Below are positions 18,313 to 27,713 of a stretch of DNA of 64,000 nt, in pieces. Within the stretch, counting starts at the first letter, position 1. Each line of letters starts with the position of its first letter. This DNA is from Stentor roeselii (taxonomy: Eukaryota > Ciliophora > Heterotrichea > Heterotrichida > Stentoridae): the NCBI GenBank assembly GCA_006503475.1, contig RSEH01000034.1, positions 62,001 through 126,000 on the forward strand, read 5' to 3'. A model generated the notes under the pieces. The model was not told the origin of the DNA. It saw only the letters and a program-made list of their open reading frames with translations, and did not search any database. The translations under genes and the position numbers were made by a program.

Positions 18313-18428
18313 GCTATTTGAAGTTGAGGGACTCAATGTTTCTTTTAATTATTTGAAGAATTAAGCTATTTGAAATTAGGGACTCAATGTTTCTTTTAAT
18401 TATTTGAAGAATTAAGCTATTTGAAGAG
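18286..18428. repeat. ~51-bp tandem repeat across two convergent gene ends
   Basis: Units start near 18286, 18338 and 18389 and share the string TTTCTTTTAAT(A/T)ATTTGAAGAATTA followed by GCTATTTGAA. The first unit holds the stop of the plus-strand gene (18312) and the third the stop of the minus-strand gene (18417). The array probably arose by duplication of the shared 3' region. Confidence 0.85.
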
Positions 18429-20447
18429 ATGGTCGCGGTTTCGCTTTTGTTTTGGATTTGGTAAAGCAATTGATGAGAATGGGTTAGTACTTGATAATGG
18501 AAGGGGTGAGGGGTTTGAAGGAAGGGAAGAAAATTGAAGCTCTTTTGTGGATTTTAAGGACTTTTCATCACTTTCGGCATCTAGGGAATCTTTTAAGTGT
18601 TTTGGAGAAAAATTTTCAGGGCTTGGGATGAGTGGATTGAGTTTTGGTCCAGGGGGTTCTTCTAGGTTCATCAGGAATTCACTTTTTTTTATACTTTTTT
18701 CGAGTTCTTCGAAAAATCCTCCTTTGGGTTTTGGTTGGTCTTCTAGTTGGTAAAGAAACCCCTTCGGACTTTCTTTTTTCATGTCAAGCTCTTTAAGATC
18801 TTTGAGACTTTTATCAAGTTCAGATTCAATAAATTCAAGTTCCCTCTCAATATCCACTTTCCTTTCCTTGATATCCTTCTTTATTTCCTTATCAACTCGA
18901 TGATTTTTCTTAATAATATCGTTGTTTTCGCTAAAAACTTCAAAATTTTCCTTGATATCCTCTTTCTTCCCACCAAAAGTTTCATTTTTTTCCGTTTCTA
19001 TTCCTTTATTTGAATAAATTTCTTTATCTTTATCAAAAGTCTCAACCATTCCTTTCTCAATCCTATTTCTTCCTCTTTCCCCTTTTTTTTCTGCAAAAAC
19101 AAGTACTCCCTGCTCATCATTCTGTTTTCCCTGATTTTTCTCTAAACCCTCTTTTCCCATATCAACTTTTTCATCTTGACTTTCATTTTTTTCATTTTTT
19201 TCAGAATTTTTGAAATTGCAAGAATTCATCAAATTTTTATTATTCAAGTCTTTCAAACTCGAGTCGCTCTTCACCCCGACCATTGTTCCAGCTCTTGGCG
19301 AAGCACTTCGAAAAGTAGAGATCGACCTCGAGTTGCTCTTTAAAAGGGTAGCCAAATGTTCAAGTTTAGATGAAGACGCAAGATGAACGGCATCGTCCAG
19401 TTCCATTCGAACCTGATTCAAAAGGTCATCTTTTTCCTTTAAAAGCATTTGAAACTTTTTCAGTTCATGGTCAAGTCTTTTTTCTTCATTTTTCAAATCA
19501 TGTTCTTTAATTCTGAGCTGAGTTAAGGAAACTTGAGAGACTTTTAAAAGATTTTCAAGAGTTTTTTTAGAGGATTGAAAAAGGTCCTGACTTTTCACGT
19601 CGCCAAGTTCGACGATGTAGTTGCTGGCAACGGTTGAGAGCTTTTCGTATTTTTCTTGAAGGTCTTCTTCGACTTTTGAGGCTTTTACTTTCTTTTCTTG
19701 GAGATTTGAGATGTTTTGTTCGAGGGACTGGAGCTGGTCGATTAGTTTTATGTTTTCGTTCATTAACTGCTGGTGGTTTAGTTTTTCTTCTGGCAATTGG
19801 AAATCGTCGAAGTTGTTTAGGTCTTTTTGTTTATTTTCGATGGAAATTTTTAAGGTTTTTAAGTCTTTTTCAAGGGTTTCTATGCCTTGTTTCTTGTCTT
19901 TCACCTCGGTTTTTAACATGATCAGGCATTCTACATCGTTGAACTTCTGGTATATCTGCTTCAGACGAAGATATTCAAGCTCGTAGTTTAAAAGCTTCTT
20001 TTGGATTGTACCGGAGGATGATTTGTCTTCTTTTAATGGCTTTTTAGAGATTTTTAAAGGCTTGTCTAGGTTTCCTTCGAGGATTGAAGAGATTCTGTCG
20101 TTTAGGAATTTTAAATCTGATCTGAGTTGCTGGTTTTCTTTTTCGAGATTTTTTAAAGATTTCTTTCCTGGTTGGATTTCTTTTTCAAAGATTTCATTGG
20201 GACGGTAGCCTACTTTACCAACTTCTGACAGTTTCGGAGAAATTTCTTTTCTAGGTGCCTTTGCAGGAGGCTTATTAGATTTCGGAGAAGTGAGAGTTTC
20301 AGGATTTTTTGTGTATTTTGGAGACAGGTTTTCACTAGGTGTTGATTTTGGAGAAGTCACAATATTAACAGGTTTTAGTCCCTTTTTTTCTTCTTTGACT
20401 GAGTTTTCAAAGTCATCTTCATAGCTTTGTTCAGAGCTACTGGACAT
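18417..20447 (-). CDS. Coiled-coil protein with Ser-Pro-rich N-terminus, 676 aa
   Basis: The N-terminal ~90 residues are disordered and rich in S/T-P sites (TSPKSTPSENLSPKY, TLTSPKSNKPP), a typical target for proline-directed kinases. Residues ~95-370 form a long coiled coil. The middle (~420-560) is a highly charged Glu/Lys/Asn segment, and the tail again has SP sites. ATG 20447 follows TTCATTTACT. No enzyme motif. It is convergent with the 17719 gene. A microtubule or basal-body protein is plausible but not shown. Confidence 0.8.
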   Translation of the reverse strand: MSSSSEQSYEDDFENSVKEEKKGLKPVNIVTSPKSTPSENLSPKYTKNPETLTSPKSNKPPAKAPRKEISPKLSEVGKVGYRPNEIFEKEIQPGKKSLKNLEKENQQLRSDLKFLNDRISSILEGNLDKPLKISKKPLKEDKSSSGTIQKKLLNYELEYLRLKQIYQKFNDVECLIMLKTEVKDKKQGIETLEKDLKTLKISIENKQKDLNNFDDFQLPEEKLNHQQLMNENIKLIDQLQSLEQNISNLQEKKVKASKVEEDLQEKYEKLSTVASNYIVELGDVKSQDLFQSSKKTLENLLKVSQVSLTQLRIKEHDLKNEEKRLDHELKKFQMLLKEKDDLLNQVRMELDDAVHLASSSKLEHLATLLKSNSRSISTFRSASPRAGTMVGVKSDSSLKDLNNKNLMNSCNFKNSEKNEKNESQDEKVDMGKEGLEKNQGKQNDEQGVLVFAEKKGERGRNRIEKGMVETFDKDKEIYSNKGIETEKNETFGGKKEDIKENFEVFSENNDIIKKNHRVDKEIKKDIKERKVDIERELEFIESELDKSLKDLKELDMKKESPKGFLYQLEDQPKPKGGFFEELEKSIKKSEFLMNLEEPPGPKLNPLIPSPENFSPKHLKDSLDAESDEKSLKSTKELQFSSLPSNPSPLPLSSTNPFSSIALPNPKQKRNRDHLFK

Positions 20448-20616
20448 AGTAAATGAATTTATTTAAATCAAAATAAATGCTGTTTACTTTAAGTGTTTTT
20501 TAGTCTTTAACTGATTATTCAAATAAATTCTTCCTAAATATAATAAAAATTTTAGATAGTTTTCATTCAAAGTTGTAAAAAATACTGAAAATTAAACATC
20601 TTTAAACCTTTACCTA

Positions 20617-20922
20617 TTAAAATAGCGGAAATATCATTCCTTCCCCGTATTGAGTCGAAACTTCAGACCTTTCATTTACTCTTTGACGGTATTCACAAGT
20701 CACTAGAGGGATGTAAAGCTCGAATTTCGACTGGTTTACTGTGGCTTCTCGAATGAAGTGCTTTTGGGCATGGCTTCTTACTTGAGTGCTCGTTCTTGTT
20801 TTGATTATCTCTGAAATTTTCTTCCAGTTGCGGCCATAGAGCTTGAGACCTTCTATAAACTTCCTGTGTTCGGCTCTTGACCACCTGCCTGATTTCTCGT
20901 CGAGTTCGATGATTTGTTTCAT
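20617..20922 (-). CDS. SHAQKYF-type MYB/SANT DNA-binding protein, 101 aa
   Basis: A single MYB repeat lies at about residues 12-60: GRWSRAEHRKFIEGLKLYG, then NWKKISEIIKTRTSTQVRSHAQKHF. The spaced tryptophans and the SHAQKHF end identify the SHAQKYF class, known in plants (CCA1/LHY-like) and many protists. The protein would bind DNA as a transcription factor in the nucleus. It is very short: the MYB repeat plus ~40 residues. ATG 20922 follows TCCTTATA. Target unknown. Confidence 0.88.
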   Translation of the reverse strand: MKQIIELDEKSGRWSRAEHRKFIEGLKLYGRNWKKISEIIKTRTSTQVRSHAQKHFIREATVNQSKFELYIPLVTCEYRQRVNERSEVSTQYGEGMIFPLF

Positions 20923-21375
20923 TATAAGGATACTAAAGATACGTATAAATGGCAGGTTTGAAAAATTAAATGGAAGTAGATGGTATGAGGAAATTGTATA
21001 ACCCTAATATTTTCCAAAAATTTATAAAACCTCTTATCACCTAAAATAAAAAATTTCGGTTTTGAACAAGACAAATCTTGAATGTTTAACAAATCCTAAT
21101 TTTTGCATGTAAAATCAGTATATAACCTGCAATAAACTATTATAAATAATATTTCAATCCAAAAACTATAAGCTTCTTGCAAACTCACCTTGAGGTTTAA
21201 AAAAACTTAAAAAATATACCCAATTAATGAATATCTATTATTATCTTCTCTCTAATAATCTAAAAACACCATCTAAATTTAGACTTTCTGCTACTAATCG
21301 AATTAATTCTACAATTAAGAAAATTTACTCAAAAATTTGACAAGACTGATAAACTAAGTAAATTTCCTGCACTGC
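20923..21375. other. Intergenic, no gene seen
   Basis: 453 nt of AT-rich DNA between two minus-strand genes. It holds the MYB gene's promoter and the 3' flank of the small CaaX gene. No ORF, RNA fold or repeat stands out. Confidence 0.4.
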
Positions 21376-21633
21376 TTAAATAATTAAGCATTTACAAGAT
21401 TTTTTTTCAATAGGCTCTACGGGATCCATCCTATTTTTAGTAGGTTGGTCTTCTGCTTGAAACAAGGTGTAAACTGATACTTTTGTCATTTTTGAGTCAG
21501 AAAACTCTGAAGAAGATGTAAAAGACTCGACCATGGAATTTTCATTGCTCAGGTTTTTCATCGACAATATGCTTCCACCAAATGAGGTAAGGGTTTGGAA
21601 TACATTTGGGGTCAGACTACCCTCTGAGAGCAT
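21376..21633 (-). CDS. Small protein ending in a CaaX box, 85 aa
   Basis: The 85-aa product is Ser/Thr-rich and ends IEKKSCKCLII. The last four residues C-L-I-I fit the CaaX rule for prenylation, with a second Cys two residues earlier and two Lys before it that could help membrane binding. ATG 21633 follows CTTATAATTACA. No other domain is seen. It is probably a lipid-anchored membrane protein; the partner is unknown. Confidence 0.65.
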   Translation of the reverse strand: MLSEGSLTPNVFQTLTSFGGSILSMKNLSNENSMVESFTSSSEFSDSKMTKVSVYTLFQAEDQPTKNRMDPVEPIEKKSCKCLII

Positions 21634-21934
21634 TGTAATTATAAGTTAGTTCAGATAATTTAAATATTCAAAGAAATTGACGAAAGTGAGTAAATTGAAT
21701 GGATTTAAAGATTTTTCTTGAATTTCTTTTCACAGCATTCTAATAAAAACATTAAATTTCTGAGTAGAAAAGGGTCTTAAGTGTCTTAAACTCGTCTATT
21801 TGCTTAAGACTCGAGATTTGCTTTTCTTATTCATAATTAAACTTTCAAAAAGGCTTTCATTGTCTAAACTCACATTAGGTTCTCTTAATAAAAACTTTAG
21901 ATCAATAATTTTATTCATTTCAATTGGAACCACC
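21634..21934. other. Divergent intergenic region
   Basis: About 300 nt between the small CaaX gene (minus) and the coiled-coil gene (plus). The second gene's frame is open back to 21800 without an ATG; a reverse-strand frame here is a shadow. No clear element. Confidence 0.35.
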
Positions 21935-24061
21935 ATGAAAACCTCTGAATCAAAAAATCGAATTTCTTCATTGTTCACTTCTCAGACCTCATCTACTCCG
22001 ATAATCGACCAGTATAAAATAGAACTCAATCAAGAAATGATGAAAGTAGAGCAAGAATTAACTCAAGAATTCACGCAAAAATATCAAAAGTCATTATCAG
22101 ATACACAAAGCCTAGAAAATGACACAAAAAGGCTGAAAAAAAGTTTAAACCTTTTAAAAAACAAAAACAAAACAAAACAAGATCAAATCTTTAAACTAAA
22201 ACAATTGGTGGACATGCTAAGACCAGGAAAATCCATAGAAAATTCATCCTCTCCACAAGACCTGCACGCCAGAAAACTCCATCTCAAAAATGAACTATCA
22301 GACATTGAGACCATTTTAATGACCCAGTATAAAGAGCAAGAAACCTTAAACGAAATGAAGACCCAAGAATACGAAAACTTGAAGTGCATGAAAGAAAAAC
22401 TAAACAAATTTATCACCCTTCAAAAAATCCAAGACTGTCAAAACGAAAAAGGCCAGCTTCAAAAATTATTTTTTGAGTTCAGCAAGTTCAAAGTTCAAAA
22501 AGAAATAAAAGACCAGAAGAAAAAAAACTCAAAACAAGCCGAAAAACACATCGACTCACTAAACTCCCTGAAAAAAACCAAAAGTCTTCAAAGTCAAGCA
22601 ATTTCTAAAAGTATTAAAAACATAAGCCAGGCAAATTTGACTGAAAAGGTAAAAAAAATTTAGAAAACCATTGAAAAAGTCAAGGTTTTTAAAGAAATAC
22701 TAGAAAATAACATCGTTGATTCAAAGATTCACGTGAAAAATGTGTCTTCTTGTGAATCGAAACTAAGTCTTATACGAGAAAGTTTATCTCTGATATCAAA
22801 AAGTATAAACAGCAGTCATTCATTTGAAGAGCCTCTATCATCAGGAAACATAAACTTGATCACATCCGCTTATTCAAGACAAAAATTTCAAGAAATTTCA
22901 TTAGGCTCCAGATTTCAAACCCTAACCGAGGACCAGCTCGACAAGCAGAAAAAATGCGATTTGATGAAAGAAGAACTTCAACTTCTGAAATCAAGTGAAT
23001 CCAAGTCACCACCCGAGCACCTTCAAAAGCTGACCTTCAACCAGCTGAAATCTCTTCTTTCTTCTAAAGAATCCACAACTTTCCATTTAAAATTTTCAGA
23101 AACACAACAAACAATTCTTTCAGTCTACACAAAAATCCTGAACATCACAAATCATTTAAAAAAATCAGTCGAAAGTGTATTGATACAAATGAAAGTCTTT
23201 GAAAAAGACGAAGAAATTCTTCGGTCTATTGAAAAACTTGAGTCCTTGCATCATGTTTCCCATTCTCAACACATCAAAAGCATCTACGGTAAACGAAAAT
23301 GTCTTACAATAGTCGACCAACGTCGAGGTTTAAAACTTGAAGAAAGTCGCAGATTTGCTTATAAATCAACAATTTCTTTAGAAAAAATTAAAAATTTACT
23401 GCATCGTAATTTAGATCAGTCTAAACATAAAGCCTCTGCTCTTGAACTGCTGGGAATTGATGAAATCGCTGAGTTGATCAAAGCTGATGTTCTTGCTTGT
23501 GTTTTCGTTGAAAGTTCTGATATTGACGCGAAAATGATCGGCTTTCTTAGCTCGCCAAAGGCCATGATGATTGAGTTGAATAAATTAGCTGCTGTGAACT
23601 TTACAGCTTTTCTTGAAGTACTTTTAAATGTTCTGCTTGACCTTGTTGCGAAGGTAAAACTTCGCATTTCTTCGGGAAAACGAGAAATTTTAACGTTTTT
23701 TGAGGAAAATTTACCGGAAAATTGCTTTAAAACGGAAAGTTTGAAATTTTCTGATTTTTTTGAACAGCTGAAAATGTTTTATTTGAGGAAGAGATGTGAG
23801 GATATAAAAATTGAAGAAAACTCTTTGAGGGTGAATACTGAGAATTCGTATCATGATAAGATGAATAGGTCTAGTGGACATCATATGCATGGAAGTCGAT
23901 TCTCGAAGAGCACGAAAGCTAGTTCTAAGGCTGGAAGTTTAGATTTCAAATTTCCTGCAACTTCCAGTAGATTTTTAAAGGTTCTCGAAAGTGAGAGATT
24001 TAGTTTGAGATATTCTCCGTCATTTCAATCAGGAAGTTACTCTTCTTTCAGTTTCAAATGA
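21935..24061 (+). CDS. Coiled-coil protein, 703 aa, one 15-nt intron
   Basis: Two long frames join when GTAAAAAAAATTTAG (22649-22663) is removed: ...LTEK then KTIEKVKVFKEILENN, with the frame open through to TGA at 24061. I take ATG 21935 (MKTSESKNR) as the start, the first ATG in the open frame; its context (ACCACC) is not AT-rich, so an unseen upstream exon is possible. Residues ~25-240 are strongly coiled-coil. The C-terminal half (~380-570) is more globular (SALELLGIDEIAELIKADV), and the tail is Ser/Phe-rich. Function unknown. It ends with TGA, so TGA is a stop here. Confidence 0.8.
22649..22663 (+). other. 15-nt intron, phase 0
   Basis: GTAAAAAAAATTTAG interrupts an otherwise continuous coiled-coil frame. 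Both flanks stay in frame after removal, and the terminal TAG is an in-frame stop if it is retained. Confidence 0.9.
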
Positions 24062-24131
24062 AATAAAAGCGAGAAATAGTAATCATAGCTAAACCTTTCC
24101 ATGATTAATCATAATAAAGAATTATTCTAAT

Positions 24132-25481
24132 TCAATTATCCCACATCTCATCCATTTCTTCAGGATCAATTCCACTTTCCCTTTGATCATACTCATAAAA
24201 CGCCCTGGCATCAATCAACATTCCAACAATAATATCCCCCTGTCCACAAGCCAGTAAATCCTCATAAGTAATAGCATAAGGAACTTTCGGTTTCGCCATA
24301 TCCCAGATCTCATCTTTAACATCATCCACTTTAAACCCAAACCTTTCTTTACTTTCCAACTTTTTAATAATCGCTCTCAAAAACATATTAATAACAAAAG
24401 TATCAACAGCATTCTGCTTATAAACATCAATAATCCTCCAAAAGTACTGAAGACTAGCAGTTGACTTCTTATTCTCCATGGCAAGAACAAAGTCAAGAAA
24501 AGTCTTGTAATCCATTTCCCCTTCAAAAGTCTGATACTCCTCAAACACCCTATCAACGAAAATACTCGTCAAGCCCCCCGGGTACCTTAAAAGTTCCATT
24601 TTTCGAAGCATTCCGTTTCGGTCCAGGTCGAGTTTCAAGTACTGGTCGTAAACTTTCAAAGAACTTTGCATTGAAAACCAGTTTTGAGCTGCTTCTTCAG
24701 GAGACCAGGACTCTTGTCGAAGTTCGTAAAATTCGGCGAGGATTGGAGAAGTTAAAATGTCTTTTATTAAAATTTTACCTGTTCGCTTCGGGTCGAGGAA
24801 GAAGAAAAATTTTCTGACTGCTGTGATTACGTAAAAAGGGTAAAAGTTTTCTTGAAGGTTTGCTAGTTGGGGGAATGAGGGAATTAACTCGAATATGAAG
24901 TTTTCGAGGTCTTTTTCTTTTAGGTAACCGTAACCTGCACTGTCGTATAGACTTATTTGGATACGGGTTTGGTGAAGGTTTACTTTTCGTACGATGTAGT
25001 GAAAAAATGGAACGATCTCGATTCGGCCGTACTCGTCCCGGTCACATTTTAAAAAAACTGAGGGTTGGAAGAATTGACGGTATTTTGGAGGTAATTTGCT
25101 GGCAACCACACAGAACTGATCATAGTTCATCCTTTCTGACCCATCATCAGGGAAACTAGTATTCGACTTAAGCAAGTACCAAAGCTTCTCCAGATCCTCC
25201 TTATCAAGAATCTCTGCCGATTTGTTATGTAAAAATCTAGTCCTCGCCTCTTGCCTTACGCCTAAATAAATCTGATTCTTATTATCAGGTTTTTTGTAAT
25301 AAAACCGGGGAATTTTTGAATAGGTCTGATTTTCTTTCATCTCTTTTTTCTGTTCGTCTTCCAAGAGTTTTAAAAAGCAAACATCAGCTTCTTTGTCTGA
25401 ATAAAACTTACCACTTTCACTTACTGACTTCTTTGGCGCCTTGTTTACGAAATTCTCCAAATGAGCGGCCCAGTTTTTCAT
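24132..25481 (-). CDS. PPP2R3C: PP2A regulatory subunit B''-gamma (PPP2R3C/G5PR-like)
   Basis: At 449 aa it is nearly the length of human PPP2R3C (453 aa), and it matches from end to end by recall: IPRFYYKKPDN, LDKEDLEKLWYLL, KVNLHQTRIQISLYD, LENFIFELIPSFPQL, TAVRKFFFFLDPKRTGKI, GEMDYKTFLDFVLAMENKK and VKDEIWDMAKPK. EF-hand-like loops lie near ~230 (DPKRTGKILIKDI) and ~290 (DLDRNGMLRKMEL). B'' subunits direct PP2A to targets; in plants the orthologue TON2/FASS organises cortical microtubules, and in animals it acts at centrosomes and cilia. ATG 25481 lies 4 nt after the stop of the carrier gene on the same strand. Confidence 0.95.
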   Translation of the reverse strand: MKNWAAHLENFVNKAPKKSVSESGKFYSDKEADVCFLKLLEDEQKKEMKENQTYSKIPRFYYKKPDNKNQIYLGVRQEARTRFLHNKSAEILDKEDLEKLWYLLKSNTSFPDDGSERMNYDQFCVVASKLPPKYRQFFQPSVFLKCDRDEYGRIEIVPFFHYIVRKVNLHQTRIQISLYDSAGYGYLKEKDLENFIFELIPSFPQLANLQENFYPFYVITAVRKFFFFLDPKRTGKILIKDILTSPILAEFYELRQESWSPEEAAQNWFSMQSSLKVYDQYLKLDLDRNGMLRKMELLRYPGGLTSIFVDRVFEEYQTFEGEMDYKTFLDFVLAMENKKSTASLQYFWRIIDVYKQNAVDTFVINMFLRAIIKKLESKERFGFKVDDVKDEIWDMAKPKVPYAITYEDLLACGQGDIIVGMLIDARAFYEYDQRESGIDPEEMDEMWDN

Positions 25482-25485
25482 TTTA

Positions 25486-26439
25486 TTATCTAAGTTTTAA
25501 AAACTTTTTAAGTTCTTCGTTTACTGCAAAGGCTACTGCTATTGCGGGGATCACTTTTGCGAAGCATGGGACTAGACCTTTGTAGAAACCTGGGAAGCCT
25601 TCGTTTTGGTGGATGTGACGGATACAGCCCCAGATATTAGTATAAGGTACTTTAGAATCTGAAGAATAAGTCTATTTAAACTTTACAATCAGCTGCATTT
25701 TCCTTCTAAGCAAGTCAGTCGGATAAGTGATAGCAGTCGCAATCGCCCCAGCGAGTCCCCCACAAACAAAATTCTTAGTCGAGAAGTTTTTATCATTAGA
25801 ATCCTTCAAAAAGTGAAACTTCAAAGAATCAAACACACTCATCTTGATACCAATAAACGGAGCAATTCCCTTCATATCTCTTACAACTAAAGTCATATTC
25901 AACCCTCGATAAAGTCCAAAAACTCCATCTTTTGCTAAAATAACTTTCGTTTCCTTCACAATTCCCGTCTTCGAGCTATCAACTTTGATACTCAAAATCG
26001 TTCTCACCAAGTCCAACGGGTAAGTAAAAAAACTTGCAACAATTCCTGAAATCGACCCACAAAACAAAAGCCATCCCTGATGCCTTGGGTTGTCTTTAGG
26101 CAAAAAGATTTTCTTCATTTTTTCAAAGGTGTAAAATTCTAAAGCTGAAAAAGGGACAATTCTAATGATATTCGAGCCATTTCCTTTGAAAAAGCCTTTC
26201 ATTCCTTCTAAACTGTAGAACTTTTTCATTGACTGCCAGAAGTTGAGTCCTGAGTATTCTTGAGTAGAACATTGGCGAAGGATTTTCAGTCGTTCTAAAG
26301 GTGAGGTGACGGTTCTTGATATGCCCCCGGAGATGCCCTATGTTGAGTTTACACCTGTTATCAAGTGCCAGTACATGTCGTTGTTTAGAGGGATCGGCTG
26401 TGGCAAGGGCACAGTGTAAACGTTCTGAGGCTCTTTCAT
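25486..26439 (-). CDS. Mitochondrial carrier family protein (SLC25), 307 aa, two 15-nt introns
   Basis: Three exons join across GTAAACTCAACATAG (26338-26352) and GTAAAGTTTAAATAG (25672-25686). The result is a standard carrier of 307 aa with three repeats: GGISGGISRTVTSPLERLKI, then YPLDLVRTILSI, then YPTDLLRRKMQLI, each with the PxD/E-x-x-K/R signature. The C-terminus (KGLVPCFAKVIPAIAVAFAV) is also typical. Such proteins exchange small metabolites across the inner mitochondrial membrane. The second and third signatures recall the CoA/adenine-nucleotide group (SLC25A42/A16/A24), but the substrate cannot be fixed by eye. ATG 26439 is the first in the open frame. Its 5' two-thirds is duplicated upstream as a pseudogene. 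Confidence 0.93.
25672..25686 (-). other. 15-nt intron, phase 0 (carrier gene, second)
   Basis: On the minus strand GTAAAGTTTAAATAG separates ...MQLI from TYSSDSKVPYTNIWG. Removal restores the expected carrier C-terminus; retention gives an in-frame TAG. Confidence 0.93.
26338..26352 (-). other. 15-nt intron, phase 0 (carrier gene, first)
   Basis: On the minus strand GTAAACTCAACATAG separates HLITG from GISGGISRTV. Removal restores the first helix of the carrier. The same intron is preserved in the upstream pseudogene copy. Confidence 0.93.
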
Positions 26440-26574
26440 CTTTAGTGTTAATGGATGGCTTTTTATGGATTTTTTAATAGCATAGTCTTTTGGGTTCACA
26501 CGCACAATTTGGATGCTTAATGGAGGAGTTTAGAGAGATGGATAATAAGGGAAATTTTGAATTTGATATTATCT

Positions 26575-26955
26575 TTATCTAGGATTAGGGGCAGGTCTTG
26601 AACAGTTCTTACATATTGAGGCATTTGCTTCGTTTATGGTAAAACTATGAGTGCATCTCCAGGGTTTTGCTATTATTTTATTCTGAGTGTCTTTTAGTCT
26701 TGAATCTGAACATTCGATATAGTAACACAGACCGTTCGTCATTTCGAGGAAGTCATTGTAAGAATTCTGATCAAGGGTAACTAGATTACCGAAGTCATCC
26801 ATGAAATCAAGTTTTATAAATTTAGGAATATTGACCCCTACGTTTTTTTCAAGAGCGTCTCTTAATTTTTCATAAGTTTCTGGGATTTGAATCTCCATGA
26901 ATTCATTTTCCAGATAAAAAATCTTAGCTTTTAAGCTAGGCAGACGATTTTCCAT
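26575..26955 (-). CDS. PB1-like/RanBP2-type zinc-finger protein, copy A (one zinc ligand lost), 126 aa
   Basis: Residues ~8-82 look like a PB1 or ubiquitin-like fold (KLDFMDDFGNLVTLDQNSYN resembles the acidic OPCA motif). Residues 97-121 are a RanBP2-type zinc finger, W-x-C-x2-C-x10-C-x2-C, as read in copy B. In copy A the second Cys (104) is Ser (PWRCTHSFTINEANASICKN), so only Cys 101, 115 and 118 remain and zinc binding should be weak or absent. The rest is nearly identical to copy B. Such fingers bind ubiquitin or single-stranded RNA. The duplicate still has an intact frame. Confidence 0.8.
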   Translation of the reverse strand: MENRLPSLKAKIFYLENEFMEIQIPETYEKLRDALEKNVGVNIPKFIKLDFMDDFGNLVTLDQNSYNDFLEMTNGLCYYIECSDSRLKDTQNKIIAKPWRCTHSFTINEANASICKNCSRPAPNPR

Positions 26956-27020
26956 TGTTCTAATTAAATATATAAATTATATATAATAAATTATAATCAA
27001 AACTTTTTTATAGTGATCAC

Positions 27021-27578
27021 TTACAACTAAAGTCATATTCAATCCTTGATAAAGTCCAAAAACTCCATCTTTTGCTAAAATAACTTTCGTTTCCTTCACA
27101 ATTCCCGTCTTCGAGCTATCAACTTTGATACTCAAAATCGTTCTCACCAAGTCCAACGGTAAGTAAAAAAACTTGCAACAATTCCTGAAATTGACCCGCA
27201 AAACAAAAGCCATCCCTGATGCCTTGGGTTATCTTAAGGCAAAAAAATTTTCTTCATTTTTTCAAAGGTGTAAAATTCTAAAGCTGAAAAAGGGACAATT
27301 CTAATGATATTCGAGCCATTTCCTTTGAAAAAGCCTTTCATTCCTTCTACACTATAGAACTTTTTCATTGACTGCCAGAAGTTCAGTCCTGAGTATTCTT
27401 GAGTAGAGCATTGGCGAAGGATTTTCAGTCGTTCTAAAGGCGAGGTGACGGTTCTTGATATGCCCCCGGAGATGCCCTATGTTGAGTTTACACCTGTTAT
27501 CAAGTGCCAGTACATGTCGTTGTTTAGAGGGATCGGCTGTGGCAAGGGCACAGTGTAAACGTTCTGAGGCTCTTTCAT
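27021..27578 (-). pseudogene. Truncated mitochondrial carrier copy
   Basis: This is the duplicated 5' part of the carrier gene at 25486-26439. It keeps the start ATG (27578) and the first 15-nt intron, but has a TAA where the parent has Lys (CCT TAA versus CCT AAA, near 27235), a 1-nt deletion near 27160, and no third carrier repeat because the duplication ends inside repeat 2. It cannot make a carrier. High identity to the parent suggests a recent event. An open stretch of 78 codons (26977-27213) is a relic of repeat 2 and not a gene. Confidence 0.92.
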
Positions 27579-27713
27579 CTTTAGTGTTAATGGATGGCTT
27601 TTTATGGATTTTTTAATAGCATAGTCTTTTGGGTTCACACGCACAATTTGGATGCTTAATGGAGGAGTTTAGAGAGATGGATAATAAGGGAAATATTGAA
27701 TTTGATATTATCT

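Noticed and set aside
26977-27213. 78-codon carrier-like ORF as a gene
   Set aside because: It is the relic of repeat 2 in the carrier pseudogene, with a foreign end at the duplication breakpoint.
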